64,000 bases of DNA from the NCBI RefSeq assembly GCF_020379485.1, contig NC_063445.1, positions 52,539,422 to 52,603,421 on the forward strand, written 5' to 3'. The notes below the pieces were generated by a model, which made no database searches, was not told the DNA's origin, and saw only the letters and a list, made by a program, of their open reading frames with translations. The stretch comes from Brassica napus (Eukaryota; Streptophyta; Magnoliopsida; Brassicales; Brassicaceae). Below are positions 50,072-61,568 of this stretch, in pieces (the stretch's first letter is position 1; each line of letters opens with the position of its first letter). Both the position numbers and the translations under genes were made by a program.

Positions 50072-50106
50072 TCTCCTGAATCGCGAAAGCAAACACAGTC
50101 GAAGAG

Positions 50107-50730
50107 ATGATGATGCATCGCGTTCTCCACCTTCTTATCATCTCCACTCTTGCGATCTCGATCCTCGCCGAGAATGATTCTATATACGATGTCCTTAAAG
50201 CACACGCGTTACCGATGGGGCTGTTACCGAAGGGCGTCGAAGAGTTCAACGTTGATATGGAGACGGGACAGTTCTCGGTTTACCTAAACCGGTCGTGTGA
50301 AGCGAAATACGAGAGCGAGATACATTACGAGGCCAACATCACGGGGACGATAGGCTACGGAAGCATCGGTGGTTTGTCCGGTATAAAGGCTCACGATCTG
50401 TTCCTGTGGTTTCCGGTTAAAGGGATCCGCGTGGACATACCTAGTTCTGGTGTTATATACTTTGATGTCGGAGTTGTTCGCAAACAGTACTCCATGTCTG
50501 TGTTCGAGACGCCTAAGGATTGCGTTGCTGTTGAGAACGAGGCTGAGTTTCGTGGGGATAATAAGGTAATTGATTTGAATCTCTTTGTCACCATTATGTA
50601 ACAGGGTCATTATTTTGATATGTAATTGTTATACTAATGTGTTTATATTCATGTGTTATGTGCGCAGATTCAGTCATCTATGTTACAATTCTACGAAGTA
50701 GATCAAAGTGTTGGGAGAAACATTGTCTAA
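50107..50730 (+). CDS. DUF538 family secreted protein
   Basis: Two exons, 50107-50565 and 50668-50730, give 173 residues. A signal peptide (about 1-21) is followed by the DUF538 pattern: IYDVLKAHALPMGLLPKGV, a β-rich body with CEAKYESEIHYEANITGTIGYGSI and GIKAHDLFLWFPVKGI, and the C-terminal block ending QFYEVDQSVG. Donor AAG|GTAATT and acceptor TGCGCAG are clean; the 102-bp intron near the 3' end is typical. ATG 50,107 is the first of two adjacent Met codons plus a third, so the exact start may vary by up to two residues. DUF538 proteins include SVB, which affects trichome size; biochemical role unclear. I do not recall this gene at the syntenic Arabidopsis position. Confidence 0.88.
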
Positions 50731-52149
50731 GCCAAAAGTGTTGATGAATGCTGTAATGAAGATGTGTTTAAAGTATACAAGTTTAGAAACTTTTAGCTGC
50801 TCATGGATTTTTTTGAAGACACAGACACATACATACAACCTTCTGTTTGAGGTCAGATACTCACTTTGTTTGAAGTGGAAATGAGATGTGAGCGCAAGTT
50901 TAGATGGGAAGCACAAGTGTGGGAAGGTTTTGTATGGAATGTTGAGATTCGGTTGTTGGAGCGATCATAGGTGATTGAATGTTTTGTTTTATCATGTTTT
51001 GCACTTTGTCATGTATTTTTCTTTCTCCTTGTAGCATAATACATAATATGTATGTAATGTATAATATATGTGTACCTGTGTAATCATATTCTTTATCCCC
51101 AATAAGATTATTTACATTTTGTAGTATTTTCCGTTCACTTAATCATATTCTCTAGCATCTTTTGTCTGTGCTGTTCTGGTTTATGGCATGTGTGCTCTGG
51201 CTGGTGATTTTGTCCCAGCTCTGTTTCGATTGGTTTTCATTTTAGTCTTTTCTGTTTGGGTTATGTCTCCATGTTAAGGCTTTGTCTCTGGAGGTATGGA
51301 ACCTGCCAGCTATTGTATTCCGCATCTGAATCCTACCTTGTATCCTTCTTCGTTTCTCATATGAATGATGTTCAGTGTTTAAAAAAACAATGACAAATAT
51401 GTCACATATTGTAATATAATAGCCTTGCTTGTACAAGTTGCAGCGCCGGCCTATATATAACTCGTTGAGCAAATTGAACCATGCCAGAAATGCATTTGTT
51501 ATGGTACTTCTGCTAGTTAAGGTTTTTGATCAGATTAAATTATCTTAACTTTTGGTGGTCAACTACTAATAAGTAGTAGTAACTGTGTAACCTCTGTTAT
51601 AAGATAACATGTGTTATATATATGCATGAAAGAAACATCTGATTGTAACGGTGTATTATAAAGCTACACATAAAAGAAGATTTGGAAATAAAGCATGTGC
51701 CAGACATATTGAATGAGAAAGAAAGAGATGTTTTGTACTAATTGAGCCAGTATGAAGCAATCCTTTGCCATGCTTTGCGACTTGCTCACTTCATGAAAAC
51801 GAAATTACATTGATAAGCGATTATGTCCTACCTTGAATCATTAGTACATGACTTTTCATCTTCTTATGAGTTGATCAAAATATTAACATTGAGAAATTAT
51901 TGAGAAATTTGTATGATCGATCGATCACTCACACTTTTCAAGTGGGCAATGAACTTCTCTAACAAGATGATAAAACACCATTATTTCATTTGGTCCCTTG
52001 CTGATTAGCTCTGAAGATTTCCATAATTGAAAACCTGAATTTGTGTACCAAACCAATATTGATAACCAATCTTTATTTATTATTCAAGAAGTGGTTTGGT
52101 TTCAGTTTCATTAGATAAATTGTTCTTACTAATCATCTGTAGCATCAAA
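50731..52149. other. Intergenic DNA
   Basis: 3' flank of the DUF538 gene followed by AT-rich sequence without gene-like frames. The 76-codon minus frame at 51,242-51,472 has no recognisable features. Confidence 0.55.
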
Positions 52150-52221
52150 GCCGACTTAGCTCAGTGGTAGAGCGCGTGACTTTTAATCACGTGGTCGTGG
52201 GTTCGATCCCCACAGTCGGCG
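52150..52221 (+). tRNA. tRNA-Lys (anticodon UUU)
   Basis: 72 nt with no intron. Acceptor stem GCCGACT pairs with AGTCGGC, followed by G as discriminator. The anticodon stem is CGTGA/TCACG with loop CTTTTAA, anticodon TTT at 52,182-52,184. The T arm contains GGTTCGATCCC. A box (TTAGCTCAGTGG) and B box are intact, and a T run follows (about 52,231-52,236) as Pol III terminator. Confidence 0.98.
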
Positions 52222-53094
52222 AAATATTCATTTTTTATTCTAATTTTTTATTCTAATGAATATTTTATCATTTATCCTCTGTGTCTCCCCTTCAACTGTT
52301 CCTCATTATGTGTAGTCTATTCATCTTCGTTTTTCCTCCTTTCCATCTGATTGGAGAAGAGAATCTCTTATTCCCTTGATGATTTGCTCATTTCCTTTCT
52401 CCTCTTGTTCATTCAAGCCAAACTAAACCCAGAAACTGAAACTTTGAGCCATTTACGATTGATTAACACTGGCCAAAAAGATGATAGAAATAGAATATTG
52501 ACCATTGTGTGCGATGTTTTTTAATCCAATCTCCGTAGGTAATGGGTAGCATATACACGTGTGATGCATCTGATATCACATCATATCTAGAATGGGTGAG
52601 TTCCTTAGTAAAAGAAAAACAGATACTTGCATAAAATGTCTCTCTTTGTCTGCGTTCATTAGAGATTTAAAGATTGTATATATGTTATTTCACCTGTGGT
52701 TAGGTACACAAGACGCCCTTCCAAGTTCTTGAAGAAATCACGTATTAGTATAACCACTGTTTCACAAAAAAAAAAAAAGATATAACCACTGTTACAAGCT
52801 GCAAGGAAGGGTTTGATGTGTCACTATTTAATAATTGTAATATTTGGTTGGTTTAATATGACAAATGTTGTGCCCATCTGGTTATACACTGAAAGATATT
52901 GTTAATTTGTCCTCTCTGACCTTTTAGTTGGATAAGGAAAACTGGATAGCTTTGATTCCAACTATAATCTTGGCATTAATTAATAATGAAATGATTAATT
53001 TACTTTTGCAAACGGATTAGTTGAGACGAGACACGCCGAGTAGACAAGACGCATAGCCCAATAGACAATAGGATTAGGATAATAGGGGTATACT
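52222..53094. other. Intergenic DNA
   Basis: No gene seen. Two near-identical short segments around 52,748 and 52,783 ('ataaccactgtt' followed or preceded by A runs) are a small local duplication. Confidence 0.5.
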
Positions 53095-54456
53095 TAGGGA
53101 TGTTAATATGGGCTCAACCTAACAGGGTTAGCCCTAACCCTGCAAACCCATTTGTAACCCTAACCCTCATTTTTTAAACATGGTTTAAATAGGGTTGGCC
53201 CTAATAGGACCAGGGTTTAAATTCTAACCCTTTTATTTTGATTCACACAACTATTATACAATATTTAATAATGTTTTTCATAAAAAAAAACTTAAAGTCT
53301 GAGTTTTCTCGCCAAAAACTGAACAACGAAATTTTCCGTCGAAACCGCAAAATCGAGTTTTCAACTAAAACAACAAAATCGAGTTTTCCCTCCAAAAACG
53401 CAAAATCGAGTTTTTCATCAAAACTTCGAAATCGAGTTTTCCCGCCAAAAAATCAAAATCGAGTTTTTCGCCAAAACCTCAAAATCGAATTTTCCCGTGA
53501 AAACGTAAAATTAAGTTTTTCTGGAAAACCCGTAAAACTCAATTTCACGGTTTTGGCGGGAAAACTCGATTTGCCGGTTTTGTAGGGAAAACTCGATATT
53601 GAGGTTTTAGTTTTGGCGGAAAAACTCGATTTTGCGGTTTCGGCGGAAAAACTCGATTTTGCAGTTTTGGCGGAAAAACCCGATTTGCCGGTTTCGGCAG
53701 AAAACTCATTTTTGCTGTTTCGGCGGGAAAACGCGATTTTGTAGTTTTGGCGGGAAAACTCGATTTGCCGGTTTCGGCGGAAAAACTCGATTTGCCGGTT
53801 TCGGCGGGAAAACTCGTTTTTGTGGTTTTGGCGGGAAAACTTGATTTTGCGGTTTTGGCGGGAAAACTCGATTTTTCGGTTTTGAGGGGAAGAACTAGAT
53901 TTTGCGGTTTCGGCGGGAAAACCCGATTTGCCGGTTTCGGCGGAAAACTTGATTTTGTTGTTTCGGCGGAAAAACGCGTTTTTACAGTTTTGGCGGGAAA
54001 ACTCGATTTGCCGGTTTTGACAGGAAAACTCGATTTTGCGGTTTTTGCGGGAAAACTCGATTTTGCGGTTTTGGCGGGAAAACTTGATTTTGTGGTTTTG
54101 GTGGAAAAACTCAAATTAGGTTTTGGCGAAAAAAACACAATTTTTTTTTGACAGAAAAACTTTATTCTTAGTTGTGGAGCAAAAACTCGATTTTGCGATT
54201 TTGGGAAGAAAACTTTTGATTTTGATGCTCAACAAATTGGAGGAAAAAATCATATCATATCTTAATTTTTCTAGTTTTATCTTTAAAATTTAAGAACAAA
54301 AATAAATGAAATATTTTTTTCAATTAAATGAGTTAACCCTGGTACCAGCCCTAACCCTTGATTATAATAGGGTTAAAATAGGGTTGGGTTAAAATAGGGC
54401 TGGGCTTATAATAAACAAAAGAGGGCTGGGCCCTAACCCTGTAGTTAACATCCCTA
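53095..54456. mobile_element. hAT-type element filled with a 27-bp minisatellite (1,362 bp)
   Basis: Inverted ends TAGGGATGTTAA / TTAACATCCCTA are perfect over 12 bp. A perfect 8-bp duplication GGTATACT (53,087-53,094; 54,457-54,464) shows hAT-type insertion. Subterminal parts repeat 'agggttagggc' words. No transposase. The interior is a long array of a 27-bp unit rich in GGCGGGAAAA and AACTCGATTT. The right end is 225 bp upstream of the VOC gene's ATG, so the element forms most of that gene's upstream region. Confidence 0.93.
53300..54215 (+). repeat. 27-bp minisatellite with repeated E2F-type sites, two arms in opposite orientation
   Basis: Unit of about 27 bp (9 codons, which is why both strands show long repetitive frames). 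From about 53,300 to 53,540 it runs as ...GAGTTTTCCCGCC...; from about 53,540 to 54,215 as the complement ...GGCGGGAAAACTC.... By eye I count eleven exact TTTCCCGC/GCGGGAAA words, one in the left arm and ten in the right (near 53,439, 53,557, 53,723, 53,750, 53,804, 53,831, 53,858, 53,913, 53,993, 54,047, 54,074). This word fits the E2F consensus TTTSSCGC. Many other units have lost one G (GGCGGAAAA). Confidence 0.9.
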
Positions 54457-54681
54457 GGTATACTCGTGAATAAGAAGAAAAGCAAAGGGTGAATCTCCGG
54501 ACGCGAGAGCAATTGTTATACCCGTTTAGAATCATCGTACAGTTACAAAACGATTCTGCTTCTCCGCTTCCAAAATAAATAACCAGATTGTCCCTTCACA
54601 CACGCCATTTGCATTTTCTGTCTCGTTACTAACGAACGAATCTTTCTTCTTTCAAGTGTTGGTTTATCCTTTCTCTTAAAG

Positions 54682-55395
54682 ATGGCTCAGGAAGATGTTG
54701 CTACGGTGGTTGAGAAGTCTGTTACCTTCACCGCGTACAAGCCCCAGCTGATCGTGGAGTCTCAGAAGGTAGGCGACGCTGTTGCCTTTTACAAGGCCGT
54801 GTTTGGTGCGGAGGAGACTGGACACTCTCTCTACCCTAAGCGTAAGGCTGACCAAGAGCTCCCTCACCTTGTCTCCGCCGAGCTCAACCTCGCTGGTACT
54901 ACCGTACTTGTCTCTGACGTCTCCGTTAACTCTGGCTCTAAGTAAGCTCTTTAACCCTCTCGTGTCCACGTTTGTTTTAGGGTTTCAGATCTGGTTTATA
55001 CTTGTGATATTAGGAGTATTCTGAGAGTAGTTTGTGTTTTTTTTTTGGAACACATCTGAGAGTAGTTTGTGTTTTATAAACCGTTTTACAAGTATTATTA
55101 TGGTTTTATTGCTGACAAAAAAAATTATTATGTTTTTATTGTTAAATACATTTTTTTTGCTGTTGTCACGTTGTTACATAGTGCGAACAAGGGGTCTATG
55201 CCTGCGATTCTCGAAACTGATGACGTGGAAGCGGCCGTTGCGAAAGCCGTTGGCGCCGGAGCTGTCAAAGTGGAGGAGGAGGTTGAAGGTGAAGAAGGTG
55301 GAGTGAAGGGTAAAGTGACGGATCCCTTCGGTTTCACATGGATCTTTGTTTCTCCGGCGAAGAAGAATGAGAACGACGAAAATAAAGAGGTCTAA
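54682..55395 (+). CDS. VOC superfamily (glyoxalase I-like) protein, At5g48480-type
   Basis: Exons 54682-54941 and 55182-55395, phase 2, 157 residues. Residues 23-65 (PQLIVESQKVGDAVAFYKAV) give the first βαβββ half of a vicinal-oxygen-chelate fold. A second half starts at SMPAILETDDVEAAVAKAV and ends VTDPFGFTWIFVSP. The metal-binding His/Glu pattern of true glyoxalase I is not evident, so enzymatic activity is uncertain. Compared with my memory of At5g48480 it is slightly shorter and has a charged tail (KKNENDENKEV). It is the next syntenic marker between SKS3 and DIR1. The minisatellite transposon ends 225 bp upstream, so part of its regulation may be imported. Confidence 0.88.
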
Positions 55396-56069
55396 CTGAC
55401 GTCTTCTGGTCGGTTTCTGAACAAACTTCTATTATCCTAGTCTGTTTATGCTTTTAGTTTGTCTTTTTGTGGAATCTCCGGTGTGTCAGTAAACCGGATC
55501 GGTTAGCTAAATGACTTTTGTTTCAAGTTTAATTTTCACCCATTTTGACAGTACTTTATTGAAAGAAAACAAAAATTAATCTCGGATGTTAATGTTCAGT
55601 TTATTTATGCTTCTCTTATATAGTTTCCATGTTCTCTGTAGTTTCATGTCATTTTGCTGGTTTCGTTTTAGAGATAGAACCGTCTATTTAAAATTTAAAT
55701 GAGTGGTTAGATTTGTCCAAAAAAAAAAGAATGGTTATATTAGAGATAAGAATGTAATTGCGAGTAATTAATGTTAGTCTGGTGTCAGTTTGTTGTCGGG
55801 TGTAGTAAAATCATAAGCCTCTGGGTCCGTGCTTTTTTTATGTACTTCTATCGCTTATTGGTTCTGTTTTATAAATTGCCAGTTGTGTTCTTCTCGAAAC
55901 TCAAATTCTTTTATGGGCTTTTTTGGGCCTCGTTATTTGTGAAGTTTTCACTTTGGTTTTATCTTTTTTGAGCACTTCTTTGGGTTTACCCAATATACTG
56001 TTGATAATTAAAATAAAGTGAGAACATTAACACATGATTTTTAGACAAAGACAAAAGCATACACAAAGC
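55396..56069. other. Convergent intergenic region between the VOC gene and DIR1
   Basis: Holds both 3' UTRs; no gene. The 66-codon frame at 55,771-55,971 is hydrophobic by T-richness only. Confidence 0.6.
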
Positions 56070-56381
56070 TTAACAAGCTGGTGCGTTGGGCATGTCACAT
56101 TTGCTGGGGAGTCCAAGAGCGAGTGCCGGATCAATACCAAAAGAACCGAGCCATGGAGAGTTCCTGTAGCCGCAAAGGCAGCTGAAGTCAGCGTGTTTCA
56201 GATAGTCGCAGCAAAGCGTTGATGGCTTCGTTGGATTCTCCTTGCTCACCGCTGGTTTGCACTCATTCAACTCTGACTGGGTCATGCCACAAAGATCAAT
56301 CGCCACTGACCTCTCCGCTAACGTAGCCATTACCACCACCACCATCATCATCACCATCACACCCACCTTCTTGCTCGCCAT
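56070..56381 (-). CDS. DIR1: Lipid-transfer protein DIR1 (defective in induced resistance 1)
   Basis: Single exon, 103 residues. A signal peptide of about 27 residues (cut before IDLCGM) leaves a 76-residue mature protein with the eight-cysteine pattern C-C-CC-CXC-C-C of type-2-like lipid-transfer proteins (DLCGM, NECKP, LCCDY, SCLCGY, SKCDM, PAC). It matches Arabidopsis DIR1 (At5g48485) through NECKPAVSKENPT and GYRNSPWLGSFGIDP. One PxxP motif (PTKP) is kept; the second proline pair of the Arabidopsis protein appears lost. DIR1 is a phloem-mobile apoplastic protein needed for long-distance signalling in systemic acquired resistance, and binds lipids in its central cavity. A neighbouring paralogue (DIR1-like) could also fit; the position favours DIR1. 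Confidence 0.9.
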   Translation of the reverse strand: MASKKVGVMVMMMVVVVMATLAERSVAIDLCGMTQSELNECKPAVSKENPTKPSTLCCDYLKHADFSCLCGYRNSPWLGSFGIDPALALGLPSKCDMPNAPAC

Positions 56382-56453
56382 TTTATCCTCTTATAATTTT
56401 GTTGCTGTGTTTAAGTGTTTGTGATGTGAAAGTGAATGTGCATGAGGAGGGTG

Positions 56454-56464
56454 TATATATAATA
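56454..56464 (-). promoter_or_regulatory. TATA box of DIR1
   Basis: On the minus strand TATTATATATA lies about 75 bp upstream of the ATG, implying a 5' UTR of about 45 nt. Confidence 0.6.
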
Positions 56465-57570
56465 AGTCTAATAGAGACCCGTGAACCAGATTGTTGGATT
56501 ATTCCGGTAGTCACGGGGTTTTGGAATTTTTACTTCACTATTGGGATGGGGTCTTGGTTATAGAGCCCTTATTGCAATAATTGATTGGTATATGAATTAT
56601 CCCCTACCCAAGTTCCATATATTTTACTGCAAATGGATGAAGAAAATTCCCCACAATAAAACTACACATTGTGCATTTCTTTAAAATAAAATATATTTCG
56701 TGAAAAAGGAACATTAGTTAGCATCACACAGCTAATGGGCCTGATTTGAGCCCATGGGCTTTCTAAAATTTACTAGCTCCGTAAATAATCGGAAGAGACC
56801 GACCAATAAAAGTCAGTAAGCTACCCTTTTTTCCTCATTGTTAACTACAAAGCAAATAAAAACATCAGTTAGTATATAATACGACAAAATGTGGATGGAA
56901 TGAAGAGAATATATCATGTCAGCTGCTTTCTCATTGGTCTAATTACCACATCGACTCCAGACGTTTCAAAAATAAAAAGAAGCTAAAAAGTTTACTGCAC
57001 ACTTCAGACTTGCTCACAAATGTGGAAACAAAAATTTTAAAGTAAGAAGTTGAAAATAAAAGAAGAAGAAAACAAAAGCTAGCCTTTGACAATTTTCTTA
57101 AGAGGCATGTAGAGCTGTGGACGTAGCCTTTCCATCCACTCTCTCTTTGGGGAGTGTTGAGAGAATCCAGATCTTAGAGTTCTTCCATCTCCAACGATAG
57201 ATATGATCTTAGAGTTCTAAATCAATTTTTTTAATTGAAAATAATCAAATTAAAAATTTTAGATATTTGTTTAGTTTTAACCCCTCCAACGAGAAAATCA
57301 CTTGAAGGTTCTAAATTTCAAAATACTAACCAATCAAAAATGAGAGAGAGAAAACAATTGGGTGTAATTTTTTTTTCTTAAAAATATTAACCAATCATAA
57401 AATGACACTTATTAATTTAGATTTGGTTTCAAAAGTTTCATTTTTAGAACCATATCTATCTATTTTTCCTCTTTTTGATTTAATTTTGAGCATATAATTA
57501 GATAGAACCATGAGATAAAACCTTTTTAGATACCCTATTGGAGATGGTCTTATGTGTTTATAAACAAAAC
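56465..57570. other. DIR1 upstream region and spacer
   Basis: No gene. 57,184-57,551 may be a MITE (listed separately). Confidence 0.5.
57184..57551. repeat. Possible MITE with CCATCTCCAA ends
   Basis: An AT-rich segment starts CCATCTCCAACGATAG and ends CCCTATTGGAGATGG, an inverted pair often seen at dispersed repeats in crucifers. Only TCTT is shared by the two flanks, so insertion is not proven. Confidence 0.4.
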
Positions 57571-60500
57571 CCGTGTTCGAAAACGCGGCCGAGTTGCCGA
57601 TTACTCGGCCGAGTACTCGTTAGGCGTCACCTTGCCGTAGAGAAAACACCCAATTCGGCTGGTCTAGGCGGTCAACGATTTATTCCCGCGTTTGACCTCG
57701 TAATACGAAAAATCGCCGCGTAATACGTTCGATCCGAGTAGGTCTAATTGGGCCAAACGTTTTTTATATCTATTTTCTGTAATAATAACAACACAAAGGC
57801 CGAACGTTTTTTTTCTACTTCTGTATAATTGGGCCATTTATCAGTGTTCTGATTTTTTTAAAATACTGAGTTTGAGTTTGGGATTTTATTTGTCGAAGAA
57901 AACCCTAATATGACGAGCTCTCAAATACAATCTAAGAGCAAATCGAGTGTTTAAATCTAAGACCAAATCAGGTATTTGATATCTCTTTTCACTTGATTTC
58001 TTTCTCTGTTTCTTTATTTTTACTTGATTTCAATTATTTTCTGGGTTCTTGTTTCGTCACGACTCGAGCTTAAGTGTTCGTACGTTCGTACGTTCATGTT
58101 TACTCATTGTTTGTTTCATTGTGTCACTTAGGAATCAATGGATAATCCACCGACAGATACACCTCCACCTCTTAGGCGTAACTCAAATGATGTAGGATGG
58201 GAGTATGGAGTCTTGTGTGATGCTAGAAGTCTAGACAAAGTCAAATGTAAATTGTGTGGAAAAGAGTTTTCTGGTGGTGTGTTTAGAATGAAAGAACACA
58301 TTGCTCATCTGGAAGGAAATGTGTCAGCTTGTCATGTATCAAGTAAAGAAGATCAAGAGAAGTGTAAGAAGGCGGTTCTTGAAGGAAAAAACAAGAAGAA
58401 TCTGAAGCGAAAACATGAGGAAGCTTTGCGGGCAGAGGTGAACATAAGTAAAGACAGTGGTACTGAAGAACTGGAAAGAGAGCTTGAAGCACTTAAAACT
58501 CCCCACTCCCAAGGTCCTATTGATCAATATGTGAGCAGCACTAACCCTGAAGCTTCTTTAGCAGCACAAACACGACAACAGAGTATCCACGATGCTATTT
58601 CTAAAGAGAAGACACATGTTGTTCGCCAATACTGTTCTAGATGGCTTTACCACACGAGTATCCCTTTCAATGCCATTGACAATGATAGTTTCAGACTATT
58701 TTGTGAAGCATTAGGAGAGTTTGGGCCTGGTTGGGTGCCTCCAAGTCAGTGTCAGCTTAGAGAGCCATTGCTAATTGAAGAACAAGAGAAGACAAAGGAA
58801 AAATTGAAGATCTTAGAAGAAGAATGGGAAAGGGAAGGCTGCTCATTGATGACTGATGCATGGAGTGACATGAAAAGAAGAAGCATAATGAATATGTGTG
58901 TTAACTCAAGAGGTGGTACATGCTTTCTATCATCAAAGGATACATCAAAAGATTCTCACACTGGTGAGTTTATCTTTTACTATATTGATCAATGCATTAA
59001 AGATATAGGAGCTGATAAGATTGTGCAAGTTGTTACTGATAATGCGACCAACAACGTTGCTGCCGCAAAGATGCTTAAGCAGAAGAGACCGAGAATATTC
59101 TGAACTGGTTGTGCTGCCCACACAGTTGACTTGATGCTTGAAGGGATTTCGAAGTTGTCTGGTTATGCTAGAATAATAGATCAAGCGAAGGCTGTCACCA
59201 TCTTTATATATGCGCATCATAAGACCTTATCTATGATGAGAGCATATGCAAAGAGAGACATTGTGCGGCCAGGTGCAACAAGGTTTGCGACTTGCTTCTT
59301 GACACTGCATAGTTTGTACGAGAAGAAGGCACAGTTGAAGAATATGTTTGGAAGTGATGAGTGGCATGATTGCAAGCATTCAAAGTGTGTGAAAGGTAAA
59401 AATGCGAGTGATATTGTGATGACTTACTCATTCTGGAATAGTGTGATGGTTATTCTGAAGGTCTTCAGCCCTCTTGTGAAAATTCTAAGGTTGGCGGATG
59501 GGGAAAAGGTTCCATCTCTTGGGTTTATTTTTGGTGAGATCTTAGAAGCTAAGAAATCTATCAAGGAAGCTTCTGATCACTTGGAGAAGAATTACCTCCC
59601 TGTTTTTCGCATCATTGATGAGAAAATGAAAGGTAGATTGGATACCCCATTGCATATGGCTGCCTACTTCCTCAATCCATTTTATTTTTACAAAGAACCG
59701 AATATCCAACTTGACGTGGAGGTCATGGAAGGATTCCTTACTTGTGTTGAAACTTTCTATCATGGAGACTTTGTAAAGCAAGATTTATGTGTGAATCAAG
59801 AAGTTAGTCTATATAAGAACAATAGTGGTTCTTTTGGTAAATCTTTGGCACTAAAGGGATGTGAAACAAAAGATGACAAATTTGATCCACGTTTGTTTTC
59901 TCATTTCACTTGTTTTTATTTGATCATTTGTCTTTTATTTAATGGTTTTCACTTACTTTCTCTTAGGGAATTGGTGGGCAACGTATGGATGTGGTGCACC
60001 TACTCTACAAAGGTTGGCAACAAGGATACTTGCTTTGACATCTAGTTCTTCAGGATGTGAGAGAAATTGAAGTAGCTTTGAAGGGGTTAGTCTATAGTCA
60101 TCTAGCTTCTGTTTTTTGAATCTCATATTGCTTACACTTACTAATTTTTTTTATTGTAGATCCACACAAAGAGAAGAAATAGACTAGGTGTCAATCGCTT
60201 GAACAGTCTAGTGTATGTTCATTTCAATGCAAGGCTACTTAACAAGCAAAAAAAAATCAGAGAGAAAAACGCGGATGTGATATTTGATGATGGCAATGAA
60301 GATACTGTTGAAGACTGGCTTGTGGAACATGTGGAAGAACCAATAGTGATGTTAATTTTCTGATTGGAATCCACTCTCCAAGGGTAAGAGATTTATATGA
60401 TGATGACTTTGAATCTGAAGAAGAAGAAGATATTGTTGACATGGAGTTTGAACCTGATGTCTCACAAGTTGCTTCATAAGGTCAGTTTATTGTCTTTTTC

Positions 60501-61023
60501 ATTGCATATTGTCTCTGTTTTGGTTTACTCTTTCTCTTGATGTCTAATTTTCTATTTTTGTCAAAGTTTTGGTACATAGATACGTGAGGAGCGTGATGTT
60601 TTGTTCTCAAGTCATGTTTTTGTCTTTGTTTGTTTTTGCTTTCAAAGTCAAGATGACATTGTTTTATTTTTCTAACACATCTTTCTACTACACGGTGATA
60701 ACATGATCTTTGAAGATTAGAACTAACTTTTTGTATATTCTTAAGATCAAGACAATATCTTTTTGGTGTATCCCGTGTATAGAAATTAGTTTTTGTTTTT
60801 AGAACTCGATGTGTATTAGAAAAAAAATCAATATATTTTGGAGTATAAGCTTTATGTTATAAATTTTTAATATATAAGCTTTATGTTATAAATTTATGAA
60901 TTAATATATATTAATTATTAAAAATTACTCCCCGATTAATCTCCGATTAATCACCGCTTTTTTGAAAACTCACTAGGCCTGACGTCGCCGCCCGACTCGC
61001 GCCTAGCGCAATTTCGAACATGG
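57571..61023 (+). mobile_element. hAT DNA transposon with decayed transposase (3,453 bp)
   Basis: Inverted ends CCGTGTTCGAAA / TTTCGAACATGG (one mismatch in 12) and a perfect 8-bp duplication AACAAAAC (57,563-57,570; 61,024-61,031). Subterminal regions are GC-rich with repeated CGGCCGAG/GATTAATC words. It carries one transposase gene in the plus direction with two in-frame stops. Probably immobile by itself now, but the ends look intact. Confidence 0.95.
58138..60363 (+). pseudogene. hAT transposase (BED zinc finger, DUF659, hAT dimerisation), with stops
   Basis: Coding blocks: 58138-59890, 59967 to about 60087, and about 60161-60363, with splice-like junctions (CCAC|GTTTGT ... CTTAG; ... 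TTGTAG). Order: BED-type zinc finger (CKLCGKEF ... MKEHIAHLEGNVSAC), DUF659-like region (SLMTDAWSDMKRRSIMNMCV), catalytic core (VVTDNATNN) and a C-terminal hAT dimerisation block (LALTSSSSGCERN). TGA codons at 59,101-59,103 and 60,068-60,070 stand where the family has Trp; otherwise the frame is open, so decay is recent. Confidence 0.9.
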
Positions 61024-61568
61024 AACAAAACTATTCCTTTATTTTTGAATTTCAGTCTTTTACCATTTTTCTGTAGGTAAAAGTCATATTCCACCATGAC
61101 GATTATCTTCAGTGGTTCACTGGTTTTAGTATAAATGTATTTGTCGTTAATAGTTGATATCTTCCAACATCTCATCTTGCTCAGATTTGATGGGTTGATA
61201 GATGTAATTAGATTATTAGTCTATACCGGTAGACTATAAATAGATTTTATGTTGCATTGAGAAGCACAATAGTATGGTGTGTTGACCACAACTAGCTGTG
61301 ACTTGTGTAGAGCCTAAAGAGCTGTGATGTGTAACCTAATACTATCGTGTGTTGACCACAGGTCCACAACTAGCTGTGACTTGTGGAGAGCCTAATGAAA
61401 TAATGAGCTGTGACATGTGTAAAACCTAATACTATCTCCATGTCGCATTAGCTCATTGTAAAGAACCATATATACAAATCAATTATCTTATGAATGTTAT
61501 ATATTATGTGTCATGTATGTTTAATTAGCCCTGATGTGTCTTATAAGTTACAACTATCATATTTTATA
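61024..61568. other. Spacer with an imperfect direct repeat
   Basis: Between 61,273 and 61,437 a ~70-95-bp unit (gtgtgttgaccaca ... actagctgtgacttgtg ... aacctaatactatc) occurs twice, with an extra ~25 bp in the second. No gene. Confidence 0.6.

Noticed and set aside
53545..54138. 197-codon minus-strand open frame (KTAKSSFPA-type repeats), and matching plus-strand frames
   Set aside because: The unit length of 27 bp is a multiple of three, so frames stay open automatically; the frames exist on both strands and the sequence is transposon minisatellite.
53300..54215. Possible CRISPR-like repeat array
   Set aside because: Units follow each other without unique spacers, vary in sequence, and lie inside a hAT-type element in a plant genome.
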